The position numbers were made by a program, and so were the translations under genes. From positions 1 to 29,157 of the forward strand of contig JAOUKW010000005.1 in assembly GCA_029882335.1 (NCBI GenBank): 29,157 nt of DNA. Direction: 5' to 3'. Below the pieces are notes generated by a model, which was given only the letters and a program-made list of their open reading frames with translations, was not told the origin of the DNA and did not search any database. Position 1 is the first letter of the stretch, and every line of letters starts with the position of its first letter. Shown here piece after piece: positions 16,337 to 24,260 of this stretch. This DNA is from Candidatus Heimdallarchaeota archaeon. GTDB taxonomy: Archaea; Asgardarchaeota; Heimdallarchaeia; Heimdallarchaeales; Kariarchaeaceae.

Positions 16337-17216
16337 CACAGAAAAAGAAAGAATTGAAGATATTATTTCCACTACCAAAGATAATGAAACAGATCAAAAA
16401 GAGAATAATTCATTTTTAAGAAAAGAAACTTTTGAAAATTTCTTTGGTGTCACCCTTGAGGATGAAGCAAATAAAGTTCAACAAAATCAAAATACTCCAA
16501 AAACTCAGTCCATCTCGACCGATCATGTATATCATGATGCCAACATTTCTGTTGAGCGAAAAGATAAAATTCGTTCTGAACTTGAAACAGTTTGGAATAC
16601 AATTAATGAAGAAGATTCTGGTAGAGAATCAATCATTGAAGTGGAAAAAATCAACGATAAAGTTATTCGTTCAAATATATTATTAATTGGGGATTCTGCA
16701 GTTGGAAGAACTTCATTGAGGAGAGCATGGATGGGAAAACATTTTGTAGAAAGTCATTTAACTACCATTGGTGCATCAATTGAGAAAAAAACAATCGAAA
16801 TAGATAATTATAGTTTCGATGTAACCTTGACAGATCTTGGCGGACAAGACTTTTATTCAACTCTAAGAAGAAATTTTTATAGGAATGTAGATGGTGCCAT
16901 AGTTGTATTTGATTTAACTAGACCGGAAACATATAGGAGATTAGAATTCTGGGTGAAAGAACTCTACAGAGAAATTAAACAATTAGTACCATTTATTATT
17001 GTAGGAAATAAATCAGATTCAAAAAATAGAAAAATATCTGTAGAGGAAGGAGAAAAAATTTCAAATTGGTTCTCTCGATCAACAATGCCTAAATTTAGAG
17101 TTAGATATCTTGAAACGTCAGCCAAAGCGGGATCTAATGTTGACGAAATTTTTAATGTCATGTGTAAGGAAATTAAATCCTTCAAAATTCAACAGGAAAG
17201 AAGAGAAAATAGATGA
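16320..17216 (+). CDS. Rab/Arf-like small GTPase with long N-terminal extension and P-loop K-to-R change
   Basis: A 298-residue protein. Residues 1-115 are an acidic, probably disordered extension; a Ras-superfamily G domain fills about 117-290. Motifs: G1 GDSAVGRTS (124-132), switch I threonine in TTIGAS (148-153), G3 DLGGQD (172-177), G4 NKSD (230-233), G5 ETSAK (265-269). The G domain is closest to Rab, while D-x-G-G-Q is Arf-like, a mixture common in Asgard GTPases. The P-loop lysine is replaced by arginine (R130, codon AGA), which in most Ras-like proteins harms nucleotide binding; hydrolysis may be weak. There is no C-terminal prenylation cysteine. It is translationally coupled to the 44-residue gene and followed 43 bases later by an MCP-like receptor. 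Confidence 0.9.
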   Translation: MNIYYDTEKERIEDIISTTKDNETDQKENNSFLRKETFENFFGVTLEDEANKVQQNQNTPKTQSISTDHVYHDANISVERKDKIRSELETVWNTINEEDSGRESIIEVEKINDKVIRSNILLIGDSAVGRTSLRRAWMGKHFVESHLTTIGASIEKKTIEIDNYSFDVTLTDLGGQDFYSTLRRNFYRNVDGAIVVFDLTRPETYRRLEFWVKELYREIKQLVPFIIVGNKSDSKNRKISVEEGEKISNWFSRSTMPKFRVRYLETSAKAGSNVDEIFNVMCKEIKSFKIQQERRENR

Positions 17217-17259
17217 ATATACTAGTAAAACTATTAAATACTATCAAATAAGATATCAT

Positions 17260-18285
17260 ATGGTATTACAGAATATTGATTCTACAAATTACATCATTTC
17301 TATTATTTTGATCTTTATCATATCTACAATAATCTTTAAGTCAAAAACAACTAGATTGTTAACCCTAATTTTAATATTAAATGTAGGAATAATTACCATC
17401 TACGTGATGAATATCGAAAATGGTTCAACTCAGTTATTATCAGAAAATGTTACTATTTCAATACTTATTCCACAACTTATATTGATATTAATCTCAAATA
17501 TAGTTATACATTCACGAGTTTCGAAACCCTTAGTAGAATTAATTAATCATACCAATAAACTAGCAGATGGAGATTTAGTTACTCAGATTAACGAAAAAGT
17601 TCATGGTTTAGGTGAAAGTGGAGAATTAATAAAAAGAAACAAAGTACTCTCAAGTCGGTATAAAACCATAATTTCAAATATCAAATCTTCTGCAGATCAA
17701 TTATCAATAGCTTCGACAAACCTAGCATCAGGGTCACAAGAAGTTGCAGCGACTACACAAGAAGTAACAAATACAATTCAAACAATCGCGGAAGGTGCAG
17801 CTGAACAAGTTAAAAGATTAGATGAAGTATCTAGAATACTTACAGAAATGGTTCAAGTTACGGAAGAATCAATCAGACAGATAGCTTTAACCTCGAGAAT
17901 TACATTAGATCTAGCGGATCAAACAAATTTAGTTTCGTTAAACGCAGCAATTGAAGCGGCAAAAGTTAGTGAAATTGGTGAAGGTTTTCAAGTAGTTGCA
18001 GAAAATGTTCGAACCTTATCTCTTGAATCAAGATCTGCATCAAGCAATGTAAATATTATAATAAGGGAAATTTCTACAAGAATGCGACAATCGGTAGAAA
18101 GAATTGTGCATGCGGTGAATACTATTGCAACTGTTGCAGAAAACACTGCTGCTTCTTCTCAAGAGGCTGCTGCAGCTGCTGAAGAACAATCCTCTGCACT
18201 CCTTGAAATTACACAACAGGCCCAAAAACTCTCGGAATTATCTATATCAACTGAAAAGAATATTGCAGAATTCAGATTAAATTAA
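17260..18285 (+). CDS. MCP-like membrane protein with HAMP, lacking a sensor domain
   Basis: A 341-residue protein. Three hydrophobic segments lie at about 10-26, 33-50 and 66-84, with only short loops between them, so there is no room for an extracellular ligand domain. A HAMP domain follows at about 85-130 (SRVSKPLVELINHTNKLADGD), then a methyl-accepting signalling coiled coil with its hairpin tip at about 216-255 (DQTNLVSLNAAIEAA, GEGFQVVAENVRTL). The tip recruits CheA/CheW in known systems, but no che or archaellum gene is present here. ATG 17260 is chosen because an earlier in-frame TTG (17110) would extend far into the GTPase gene with unrelated sequence. It ends with four bases of overlap with the convergent RHH gene. 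Confidence 0.85.
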   Translation: MVLQNIDSTNYIISIILIFIISTIIFKSKTTRLLTLILILNVGIITIYVMNIENGSTQLLSENVTISILIPQLILILISNIVIHSRVSKPLVELINHTNKLADGDLVTQINEKVHGLGESGELIKRNKVLSSRYKTIISNIKSSADQLSIASTNLASGSQEVAATTQEVTNTIQTIAEGAAEQVKRLDEVSRILTEMVQVTEESIRQIALTSRITLDLADQTNLVSLNAAIEAAKVSEIGEGFQVVAENVRTLSLESRSASSNVNIIIREISTRMRQSVERIVHAVNTIATVAENTAASSQEAAAAAEEQSSALLEITQQAQKLSELSISTEKNIAEFRLN

Positions 18286-18461
18286 TCTTCATTTACAGAT
18301 GGAATACTTAATTCCCAATCAATTAATCTTTGAATTGCATCCCGAATTAATTCAGCCTTTGTTGTGTACTCATCATTATCAACCATCTCATTTATCTTCT
18401 TCAACATCCATGCAGGTAGCTTAAAAGTAAGTGGGGCTAAGGTATTATCATCAGACATCAT
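18282..18461 (-). CDS. Ribbon-helix-helix (CopG/Arc-like) DNA-binding protein
   Basis: A 59-residue frame from ATG 18461 (a second ATG follows directly) to TAA 18282. The sequence LAPLTFKLPAWMLKKINEMV is a strand followed by helix one; DNDEYTTKAELIRDAIQRLI is the turn and helix two. The alternating strand L-T-F-K-L and the T-K-A-E-L-I-R-D-A turn-helix are the standard ribbon-helix-helix pattern, which binds DNA as a dimer through the paired strands. GTTTATATTC about 35 bases upstream is a TATA box. It converges on the MCP-like gene and probably acts as a local or general repressor; the target is unknown. Confidence 0.75.
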   Translation of the reverse strand: MMSDDNTLAPLTFKLPAWMLKKINEMVDNDEYTTKAELIRDAIQRLIDWELSIPSVNED

Positions 18462-18596
18462 GGTTTTCTAATTCAATTAAAGAATATACAGAATATAAAC
18501 ACATCGTGATGGGTTTGTATTTCGATAAAGGGACATAAATGATTTGATTAAATTTGTATTTGTTAATTAATTATATTGGCTCGTCAACATAAATAA

Positions 18597-19856
18597 TTAT
18601 AATTTATTGCAATATGTGGCATTATCACCTAAGTATTCTTCGATTCGAAGTAATTGATTGTATTTTGATACTCTTTCGGACCTTGCAGGAGCACCAGTTT
18701 TGATCCGTTCTGCGTCTAGACCTACTGCCATATCCGCAATAAATGTATCTTCTGTTTCTCCAGAACGATGAGAGATTACTACACCCCAATCTTTAGATTT
18801 AGTTAAATTAAATGCCTGCAGAGATTCGGTATAAGTTCCAATTTGATTGACCTTTAATAATAAATAATTCATTGCATTATTTTCTATGGCCATATTAATT
18901 CTGTTGACATTTGTTACCGTAAGATCATCACCTACAATAGATTTTGATCTCTGATATTTAGAAACTAATTTTGAAAATGAAGTAAAATCATTTTCATAAA
19001 ATGGATCTTCTAATGATAACAATATTGGATATGCATCAATAATTTCTTCATAATAAGCTACAAAATCTTCTGTTTCCAGTGATTTTCCATCAATAAAATA
19101 TTTACCTTCATTATAGAATTCAGATGCTGCAGCATCAATTCCAATGTAAAATTGATCTTCTATTGAGTAACCTGAATTCTCTATTGATTCAATTAAAGCA
19201 TTTAAAGCGTCTTTAGTTTGATCAATGGGAGGGGCAAATCCTCCTTCATCGCCAACATTTATTGCAGACCCGCCATATTTTTTCTTTAAGTATTTCTTTA
19301 ATTCCTGATATACTTCACAACCAGCTCTGAGAGCTTCAGAAAAACGATCAAAACCAATTGGCATAAGCATGAATTCTTGAATTGCTAGATTGCCACCTGC
19401 GTGTTTTCCTCCATTAATTACATTCAACATTGGACATGGTAATCGAGTACCTGATCCAATATACTCAAATAACCTTTTATCTTCAATTTTTGCAGCTAAT
19501 TTTAAATTTGCAATCGAAATACCTAACATTGCATTAGCGCCTAGATTTCCTTTATTAACGGTACCATCAAGATCAATTAATAAATTATCCAAGCCCTCTT
19601 GATCAGATACCTGAAATCCCTTGATTTTGGGGAATATTTCCTGTTTGATTTTACTAATAGTATTTAGTACACCTTTACCATGAAACCTATCGTTGCCGTC
19701 TCTCAACTCAATCGCCTCATGTTCTCCAGTAGAAGCACCAGATGGTACTATAAATCTCCCAAACTTAGTACCACTATGAATTTCAACCTCAACAGTTGGA
19801 TTCCCTCTAGAATCTAGCACCTCCCTTGCAAAGAGTTTTTCAATTACATGACTCAT
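18597..19856 (-). CDS. eno: Enolase
   Basis: A 419-residue glycolytic/gluconeogenic enzyme interconverting 2-phosphoglycerate and phosphoenolpyruvate. It begins IEKLFAREVLDSRGNPTVEV, shows the mobile-loop ASTGEHEA, the catalytic glutamate region GDEGGFAPP (about 203-211), the magnesium-binding aspartate in LSLEDPF, the catalytic lysine K335 in LLLKVNQIGT, and the signature SHRSGETEDTFIADMAVG. Length is normal and no residue looks altered. It is a single gene, with 98 bases between its start and the divergent small membrane protein gene; no other glycolytic gene is near. Confidence 0.97.
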   Translation of the reverse strand: MSHVIEKLFAREVLDSRGNPTVEVEIHSGTKFGRFIVPSGASTGEHEAIELRDGNDRFHGKGVLNTISKIKQEIFPKIKGFQVSDQEGLDNLLIDLDGTVNKGNLGANAMLGISIANLKLAAKIEDKRLFEYIGSGTRLPCPMLNVINGGKHAGGNLAIQEFMLMPIGFDRFSEALRAGCEVYQELKKYLKKKYGGSAINVGDEGGFAPPIDQTKDALNALIESIENSGYSIEDQFYIGIDAAASEFYNEGKYFIDGKSLETEDFVAYYEEIIDAYPILLSLEDPFYENDFTSFSKLVSKYQRSKSIVGDDLTVTNVNRINMAIENNAMNYLLLKVNQIGTYTESLQAFNLTKSKDWGVVISHRSGETEDTFIADMAVGLDAERIKTGAPARSERVSKYNQLLRIEEYLGDNATYCNKL

Positions 19857-19955
19857 TAATCATTTAGTTGCGATTGACAATTTAGCTCTTTAGTATGAAT
19901 AATAACTTATTGTGAATGTAAGAAACTTTTTCTTTGTAATAATTTATCAAAAACT

Positions 19956-20234
19956 ATGACTGAAGAAAAACAACAAATGGACAGACAATTTATAACAGAT
20001 GCATTGGGGTTATTAGCTGGATTTGCAGTATTATTCCTTATAAGTACATGGTTATTTTTATGGGAATCTAATAGGGCTAAATTTTATCTCAATAATCCAA
20101 ATATACCACAAGGTACAGTAATATACCTATCTCTATTTTTCTTATTGCCAGTATTATTATACGCTAGCCTACTCACTGCGAAAGGTTTAGTTGTTGTAAC
20201 GAGAGAAATATTTGTGCGAGGTCAAAGTCAGTAG
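19956..20234 (+). CDS. Small two-span membrane protein
   Basis: A 92-residue protein with two hydrophobic segments: about 17-37 (ALGLLAGFAVLFLISTWLFL) and 54-76 (VIYLSLFFLLPVLLYASLL). The intervening loop is polar, and the N-terminus is acidic while the C-terminus is basic, so both ends are probably in the cytoplasm. No family recognised. Twelve bases separate its stop from the next gene's start, so it is probably cotranscribed with the zinc-ribbon membrane protein. Confidence 0.65.
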   Translation: MTEEKQQMDRQFITDALGLLAGFAVLFLISTWLFLWESNRAKFYLNNPNIPQGTVIYLSLFFLLPVLLYASLLTAKGLVVVTREIFVRGQSQ

Positions 20235-20246
20235 GAAGAGATTGTA

Positions 20247-21158
20247 TTGACAAGAAATTTGGCTGAATTCAGCGATTTTGATGGAGACCCATCTAATGAA
20301 TACTTCTGTGCTTTTTGTAAATTAAATGCTGGGGAAAAATTTATTGGATCAAATAATTTATGTAAAGTATGTAAAAATCAATCAATTATTGCAGGGATTA
20401 TCAAAGCAAGTCAAAAACTATTCCTAACTGCATTATTCCTAGGCTTTCTTGCCTTAATGAACTCAACTTATTTTGGATTTTTACTAATACCTTCATTTAT
20501 TGTTCTTTTTATTCCAACACTTCTTTCAACTGGTTTAGGATTAAAAATTCAGTATTATGGTATACCTGAAAACAACAGGATTGTATCACTTCTTAGATAT
20601 TATAAATTAACCGATTTATCGATATATTACAGTGATGCACTAAAATTTTCAAATAAATATGGTGAAACATTTAATGAAATACTTGTTGGGAAGATAACAA
20701 ATGAATTAGTAAATTCCGTTCTTTTGAGTAGCATACCTGTTCCTCAAAATGTAATTCAGGAATGGGCGACTTCATTTCAACTTCATCCTGAAGAACTAGT
20801 TGAACAAATAATCAGAAATACTGAAATTCTATCTTCTTTTTCTCCTAACAAAGGAATCGGATTACTTCCATCAATTTACAATTTTATATTATCAGAAGAC
20901 AGTTTAATAATAGCATACGATACCATTTTAAAACATTGTAACAATCTTGAAGATTATTCTTCGTTTGAACGTACTACATTTCTCGAAGACCTTTATTTAA
21001 TTGAAACTGAATTGAAGGAATTCACATCAATTCATCCTTCATATGAAAAAATCCTTCAAACATTAAAATCATTTGAACCTGAAACTCCACCAAAAAATTT
21101 TATGGAGCAAGTTAAATTACAAGCGGAATACAATCAAAGGCAAATGATGCAGAAATAG
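20247..21158 (+). CDS. Zinc-ribbon membrane protein, unknown function
   Basis: A 303-residue protein. Residues about 15-45 hold two C-x-x-C pairs, FCAFCKLNAGEKF and NLCKVCKNQ, fifteen or so residues apart, a small zinc-ribbon arrangement. Two hydrophobic segments follow (about 50-75 and 78-98), then a long soluble helical region to the end without catalytic motifs. TTG 20247 is chosen as start; AGGAAGAG lies six bases before it. Domain order resembles zinc-ribbon-TM adaptor proteins, but I do not recognise the family. With the 92-residue gene it forms an apparent two-gene membrane unit. Confidence 0.6.
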   Translation: MTRNLAEFSDFDGDPSNEYFCAFCKLNAGEKFIGSNNLCKVCKNQSIIAGIIKASQKLFLTALFLGFLALMNSTYFGFLLIPSFIVLFIPTLLSTGLGLKIQYYGIPENNRIVSLLRYYKLTDLSIYYSDALKFSNKYGETFNEILVGKITNELVNSVLLSSIPVPQNVIQEWATSFQLHPEELVEQIIRNTEILSSFSPNKGIGLLPSIYNFILSEDSLIIAYDTILKHCNNLEDYSSFERTTFLEDLYLIETELKEFTSIHPSYEKILQTLKSFEPETPPKNFMEQVKLQAEYNQRQMMQK

Positions 21159-21265
21159 CTAATTTGTTCGACTTTCATAAGAAATAATCTTATGCGTTAA
21201 TTTAAATCAAAATTCTCATTTATCCGATAGTGAATTTAATGAATAATTAATATTCAAAACAAATC

Positions 21266-22246
21266 ATGAAACATCAGTCAGATCATAAAGATAGTTATAT
21301 AGAAAAAACGGTTCATCAATTAGACATTGATAAAATCAGCACAGTAGATGATCTTGCTCTTCAATGGAGTGAATCTGCAGTTTTTTCTGGTGGTCAATTA
21401 GGAAAGATTATTGATATAATGTATCATGCAAGAAAAAATTCTGCTAAATTTTTTGTAGGTTTAGCTGGTGCAATGATCCCTGGAGGTATGCGAAAAGCGA
21501 TTGTTAATGCAATTCAGAATGAATGGATCCATGTATTAACCACAACAGGAGCAAATATCACTCATGATTTAATTGAAACCTTTGGTGGAGGTCATATTAG
21601 AAATATCGACATACATACGGATGCTGAGTTAAGAAAGAAAGGAATTGATCGTGTTTACAATTCATATGTAAAACAAGGATCTTTTGAGTTATTTGAAGAG
21701 AAAATAAAATCATTACTTTCTGACATATTTACGGAGTTAAATAAAAATAATCAATTAATTATTACACCCTCTGATTTACTCTATGAGATTGGATCCAGGA
21801 TTGATGATGAAAATTCAATAGTAAGACAGGCATTCTTGAAAAACGTTAGAATTTATGTACCAGCTATTTCTGATTCAGTCCTGGGTTTGCAACTTTGGTT
21901 ATTTTCACAATTCAACAATATAATTATTGATACTATCTCAGATTTAGAAAAAATTCAAACCTATTTTTATGAAAATAAAACACGATGTGCTGTATTATTT
22001 GGTGGGGGAGTTCCTAAAAATTATACACTTCAAGCAGCTCTTATGGCTTCTACTCATTATCAATATGCAGTACAAATTACAATGGATAGAGTTGAAACAG
22101 GTGGGCTATCAGGTGCTTCCCTAAGCGAGGCGATTTCATGGGGAAAACTAGAGGATAATGCAATCAAAGCAACTGCAATTTGTGATATTACTATAGCTTT
22201 ACCAATTATTTTATCTGCACTACAACAACGCTTGAAGAAAAATTAA
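21266..22246 (+). CDS. dys: Deoxyhypusine synthase
   Basis: A 326-residue enzyme that uses spermidine and NAD to convert a lysine of translation factor aIF5A to deoxyhypusine. Family sequence is seen throughout: the N-terminal region SAVFSGGQLGKIIDI, KFFVGLAGAMIPGGMRK, LTTTGANITHDLIETFGG, the NAD-binding VLFGGGVPKN, and the catalytic lysine K294 in LSEAISWGKL. Length fits archaeal forms. The aIF5A gene is not in the window. The next gene, an ABC ATPase, begins 20 bases after the stop, so this housekeeping gene may lead a transcript with the ECF components. Confidence 0.95.
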   Translation: MKHQSDHKDSYIEKTVHQLDIDKISTVDDLALQWSESAVFSGGQLGKIIDIMYHARKNSAKFFVGLAGAMIPGGMRKAIVNAIQNEWIHVLTTTGANITHDLIETFGGGHIRNIDIHTDAELRKKGIDRVYNSYVKQGSFELFEEKIKSLLSDIFTELNKNNQLIITPSDLLYEIGSRIDDENSIVRQAFLKNVRIYVPAISDSVLGLQLWLFSQFNNIIIDTISDLEKIQTYFYENKTRCAVLFGGGVPKNYTLQAALMASTHYQYAVQITMDRVETGGLSGASLSEAISWGKLEDNAIKATAICDITIALPIILSALQQRLKKN

Positions 22247-22251
22247 ACAAA

Positions 22252-22257
22252 GAGGTG
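22252..22257 (+). promoter_or_regulatory. Shine-Dalgarno site for the ECF ATPase supporting an AUA start
   Basis: GAGGTG lies nine bases before ATA 22267. Between them an in-frame TAA at 22258-22260 closes the frame immediately upstream, so no AUG, GUG or UUG in frame follows before residue 33. The same GAGGTG motif serves pyrE. Confidence 0.55.
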
Positions 22258-22266
22258 TAAAAGAGT

Positions 22267-23499
22267 ATAATTATTAAATTTGAAAATTTTTATTTAAAGT
22301 ATAAAAATTCAAAAAATTATACTTTAAAAAACTTAAATTTTGAACTTGATAGGGGGAAGACATTGTTAATTTCTGGAAATATAGGCTCAGGAAAAAGTAC
22401 ATTACTTAGAACCATATTAAAAGGGTTTATTCCCGGACAAATCGAAACAATTTCTGGAAATTGTGAAATAATGGGCACTACTGCAATGGTATTGCAAAGA
22501 ATTAAATCTCAAATTTTGACCTTTTCTGTAGAAGAAGAAATCTCAACCTCTTTAAGCTACAAAAAAATACCCAGACAACTACGAAAAGAAATGGTGAAAA
22601 ATCTTGTAAGAGAATTTGATTTTGAAGATTACATTCAGAGAGACCCAAGGCTACTTTCATCAGGAGAGCAGCAAATTACAGTAATATTAGCTGCTTTAAT
22701 TCAGAAACCAGACATACTTCTACTTGATGAACCTTTTTCAATGTTAGATCACGAAAATTCCCAAAAACTATATTCTTTCCTAATGAAGTTGAAAACAAAT
22801 AATACTACCATAGTAATTACTCATCATCATCCTGAAAGAATTTCATCTTTAATAGACCTTCATTTAAAGTTAGCAGATGGTATGGTTACATACCTTGGTC
22901 CAATCAGTAAAAACACATTTCAATCCCAATCATATGGAAATATAGAAAATTATGAAAATAGCAACCCGGTACATTATACAATTGATATAGATATTGGTTA
23001 CACAAAATTTATTAAAAAAATAAATTTAAAAATTCCTAACAAGGGACTGATATTGATAAAAGGTAAGAATGGTTCTGGGAAAACTTGTTTATTATTAACT
23101 TTATCAGGAATTATTAATCCTATAAAAGGAAAGATTAGTCTTGAAACCCATAATATTTTTTTACCACAAGATACATATAATTTTTTCTGGGAGAAAGATG
23201 TACAACAAGTTATAGGTCAAAATAACATACCAGTTTGGCTAAATAGTATGCTCGATAAATCACCATTTGTATTATCAGAGGGTCAAAGAAAGAAATTAGC
23301 GTTGGAGGTTATCTTTAGATCAGAGTCGGATTGTCTAATATTAGACGAACCTAGTCAAGCACTAGATATAGAGACAAGTATGTGGATTGTAAATTCAATT
23401 ATTCAACATTCCAAATTAAAATTAATAATTATATCTTCAAATGATTTATTTTTTATTAATCAAATCTCCCGATATGCCAATATGATTATGGAGTTATAA
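22267..23499 (+). CDS. ECF-type ABC transporter ATPase, two ATPase domains fused, apparent AUA start
   Basis: About 410 residues: two complete ABC ATPases in one chain, as in fused EcfA1-EcfA2. Domain 1: Walker A GNIGSGKST (37-45), signature LSSGEQQ, Walker B ILLLDEPFS. Domain 2: Walker A GKNGSGKTC, signature LSEGQRKK, Walker B CLILDEPSQ. A TTG at 22363 would remove the first 32 residues, which hold the aromatic A-loop and lead strand IIKFENFYLKY...YTLKNLNFEL, required for a functional first domain. The frame upstream is closed by TAA at 22258-22260; ATA 22267 (or the following ATT codons) is therefore the likely start behind GAGGTG. One substitution in the TAA would instead make a GTG at 22255 the start. 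The T subunit follows after two bases. Confidence 0.88.
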   Translation: MIIKFENFYLKYKNSKNYTLKNLNFELDRGKTLLISGNIGSGKSTLLRTILKGFIPGQIETISGNCEIMGTTAMVLQRIKSQILTFSVEEEISTSLSYKKIPRQLRKEMVKNLVREFDFEDYIQRDPRLLSSGEQQITVILAALIQKPDILLLDEPFSMLDHENSQKLYSFLMKLKTNNTTIVITHHHPERISSLIDLHLKLADGMVTYLGPISKNTFQSQSYGNIENYENSNPVHYTIDIDIGYTKFIKKINLKIPNKGLILIKGKNGSGKTCLLLTLSGIINPIKGKISLETHNIFLPQDTYNFFWEKDVQQVIGQNNIPVWLNSMLDKSPFVLSEGQRKKLALEVIFRSESDCLILDEPSQALDIETSMWIVNSIIQHSKLKLIIISSNDLFFINQISRYANMIMEL

Positions 23500-23501
23500 A
23501 T

Positions 23502-24245
23502 ATGAACTTGATTGATTTATTAAATTATGAAGACAATGCTGCAAAAACATGGATTGGATCAAGAGATCCAAGAGTGAAATTAATATGCAGTATAATGATT
23601 ATTTCACTTTCAATTTGGATAAAACAAATATTTCTTTTAATTATTGTGTTTATCTTTATCTTTCTAATTAATACAAACGTTTTGGGAAAAAGATTTATTC
23701 TGACATATCTTTGGAATATGAAGATAATCCTTCTATTATTAATAATATCAAATTTACTTTTATTTTCTTTCGATCAAATACATCTATTATTTCTCAATGC
23801 CCTTAAGTTTTTGATATTTACTTCCACATTTATTTTCTTTAATAAAACGACTTCACCAGATAAAATTTTAGATTTATTGATAAAATTACACTTTCCTATT
23901 AATTTATCATGGACTGTTTACACCACAATTAGACAAGCCACTTTACTAATTGAAGATATAATTTACCAAAATAAAATTCAGCAACTACGAAGAAAAGACA
24001 ATATCCGATATTCTCGAATATTTAAGATACACACGATGTACATGCTATTGACATCTATTCTATCAAGAGGGATTACTACATCAATTGAGTTTGCGGATGC
24101 ATTAAACACTAGGGGATGGAATGGACCACACAATAAGTTACCACTAAATCCAACTAAATTTACATTAAATGATTTCATATTTTTGATTATAACAATGATT
24201 TTTCCATTGGTACTTTATTCAGTAGGCAAGTTAATAATTAATTAG
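23502..24245 (+). CDS. ecfT: ECF transporter T component (EcfT/CbiQ family)
   Basis: A 247-residue membrane protein with about five hydrophobic segments, the first set near 29-64 and the last near 220-238. It begins with the D-P-R-V-K-L sequence typical of the start of EcfT (GSRDPRVKL), and in the second half carries EFADALNTRGWNG, equivalent to the coupling helix A-x-x-x-R-G motif that contacts the ATPases. EcfT transmits ATP hydrolysis to a substrate-binding S component. No S component is seen in the window, so the vitamin or metal carried is unknown. The ATG is two bases after the ATPase gene; a TPR-like gene follows 15 bases after its stop. Confidence 0.88.
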   Translation: MNLIDLLNYEDNAAKTWIGSRDPRVKLICSIMIISLSIWIKQIFLLIIVFIFIFLINTNVLGKRFILTYLWNMKIILLLLIISNLLLFSFDQIHLLFLNALKFLIFTSTFIFFNKTTSPDKILDLLIKLHFPINLSWTVYTTIRQATLLIEDIIYQNKIQQLRRKDNIRYSRIFKIHTMYMLLTSILSRGITTSIEFADALNTRGWNGPHNKLPLNPTKFTLNDFIFLIITMIFPLVLYSVGKLIIN

Positions 24246-24260
24246 GACAATTAATAATTA

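Noticed and set aside
17110..18285. Longer MCP-like protein starting at TTG 17110
   Set aside because: The extra 50 residues are read inside the GTPase gene in another frame and do not resemble MCP N-termini.
19390..19602. 70-residue plus-strand frame inside enolase
   Set aside because: Antisense shadow of a strongly conserved gene.
22363..23499. ECF ATPase starting at the TTG at 22363
   Set aside because: It would lack the A-loop and first strand of the first ATPase domain, encoded in the same frame just upstream.
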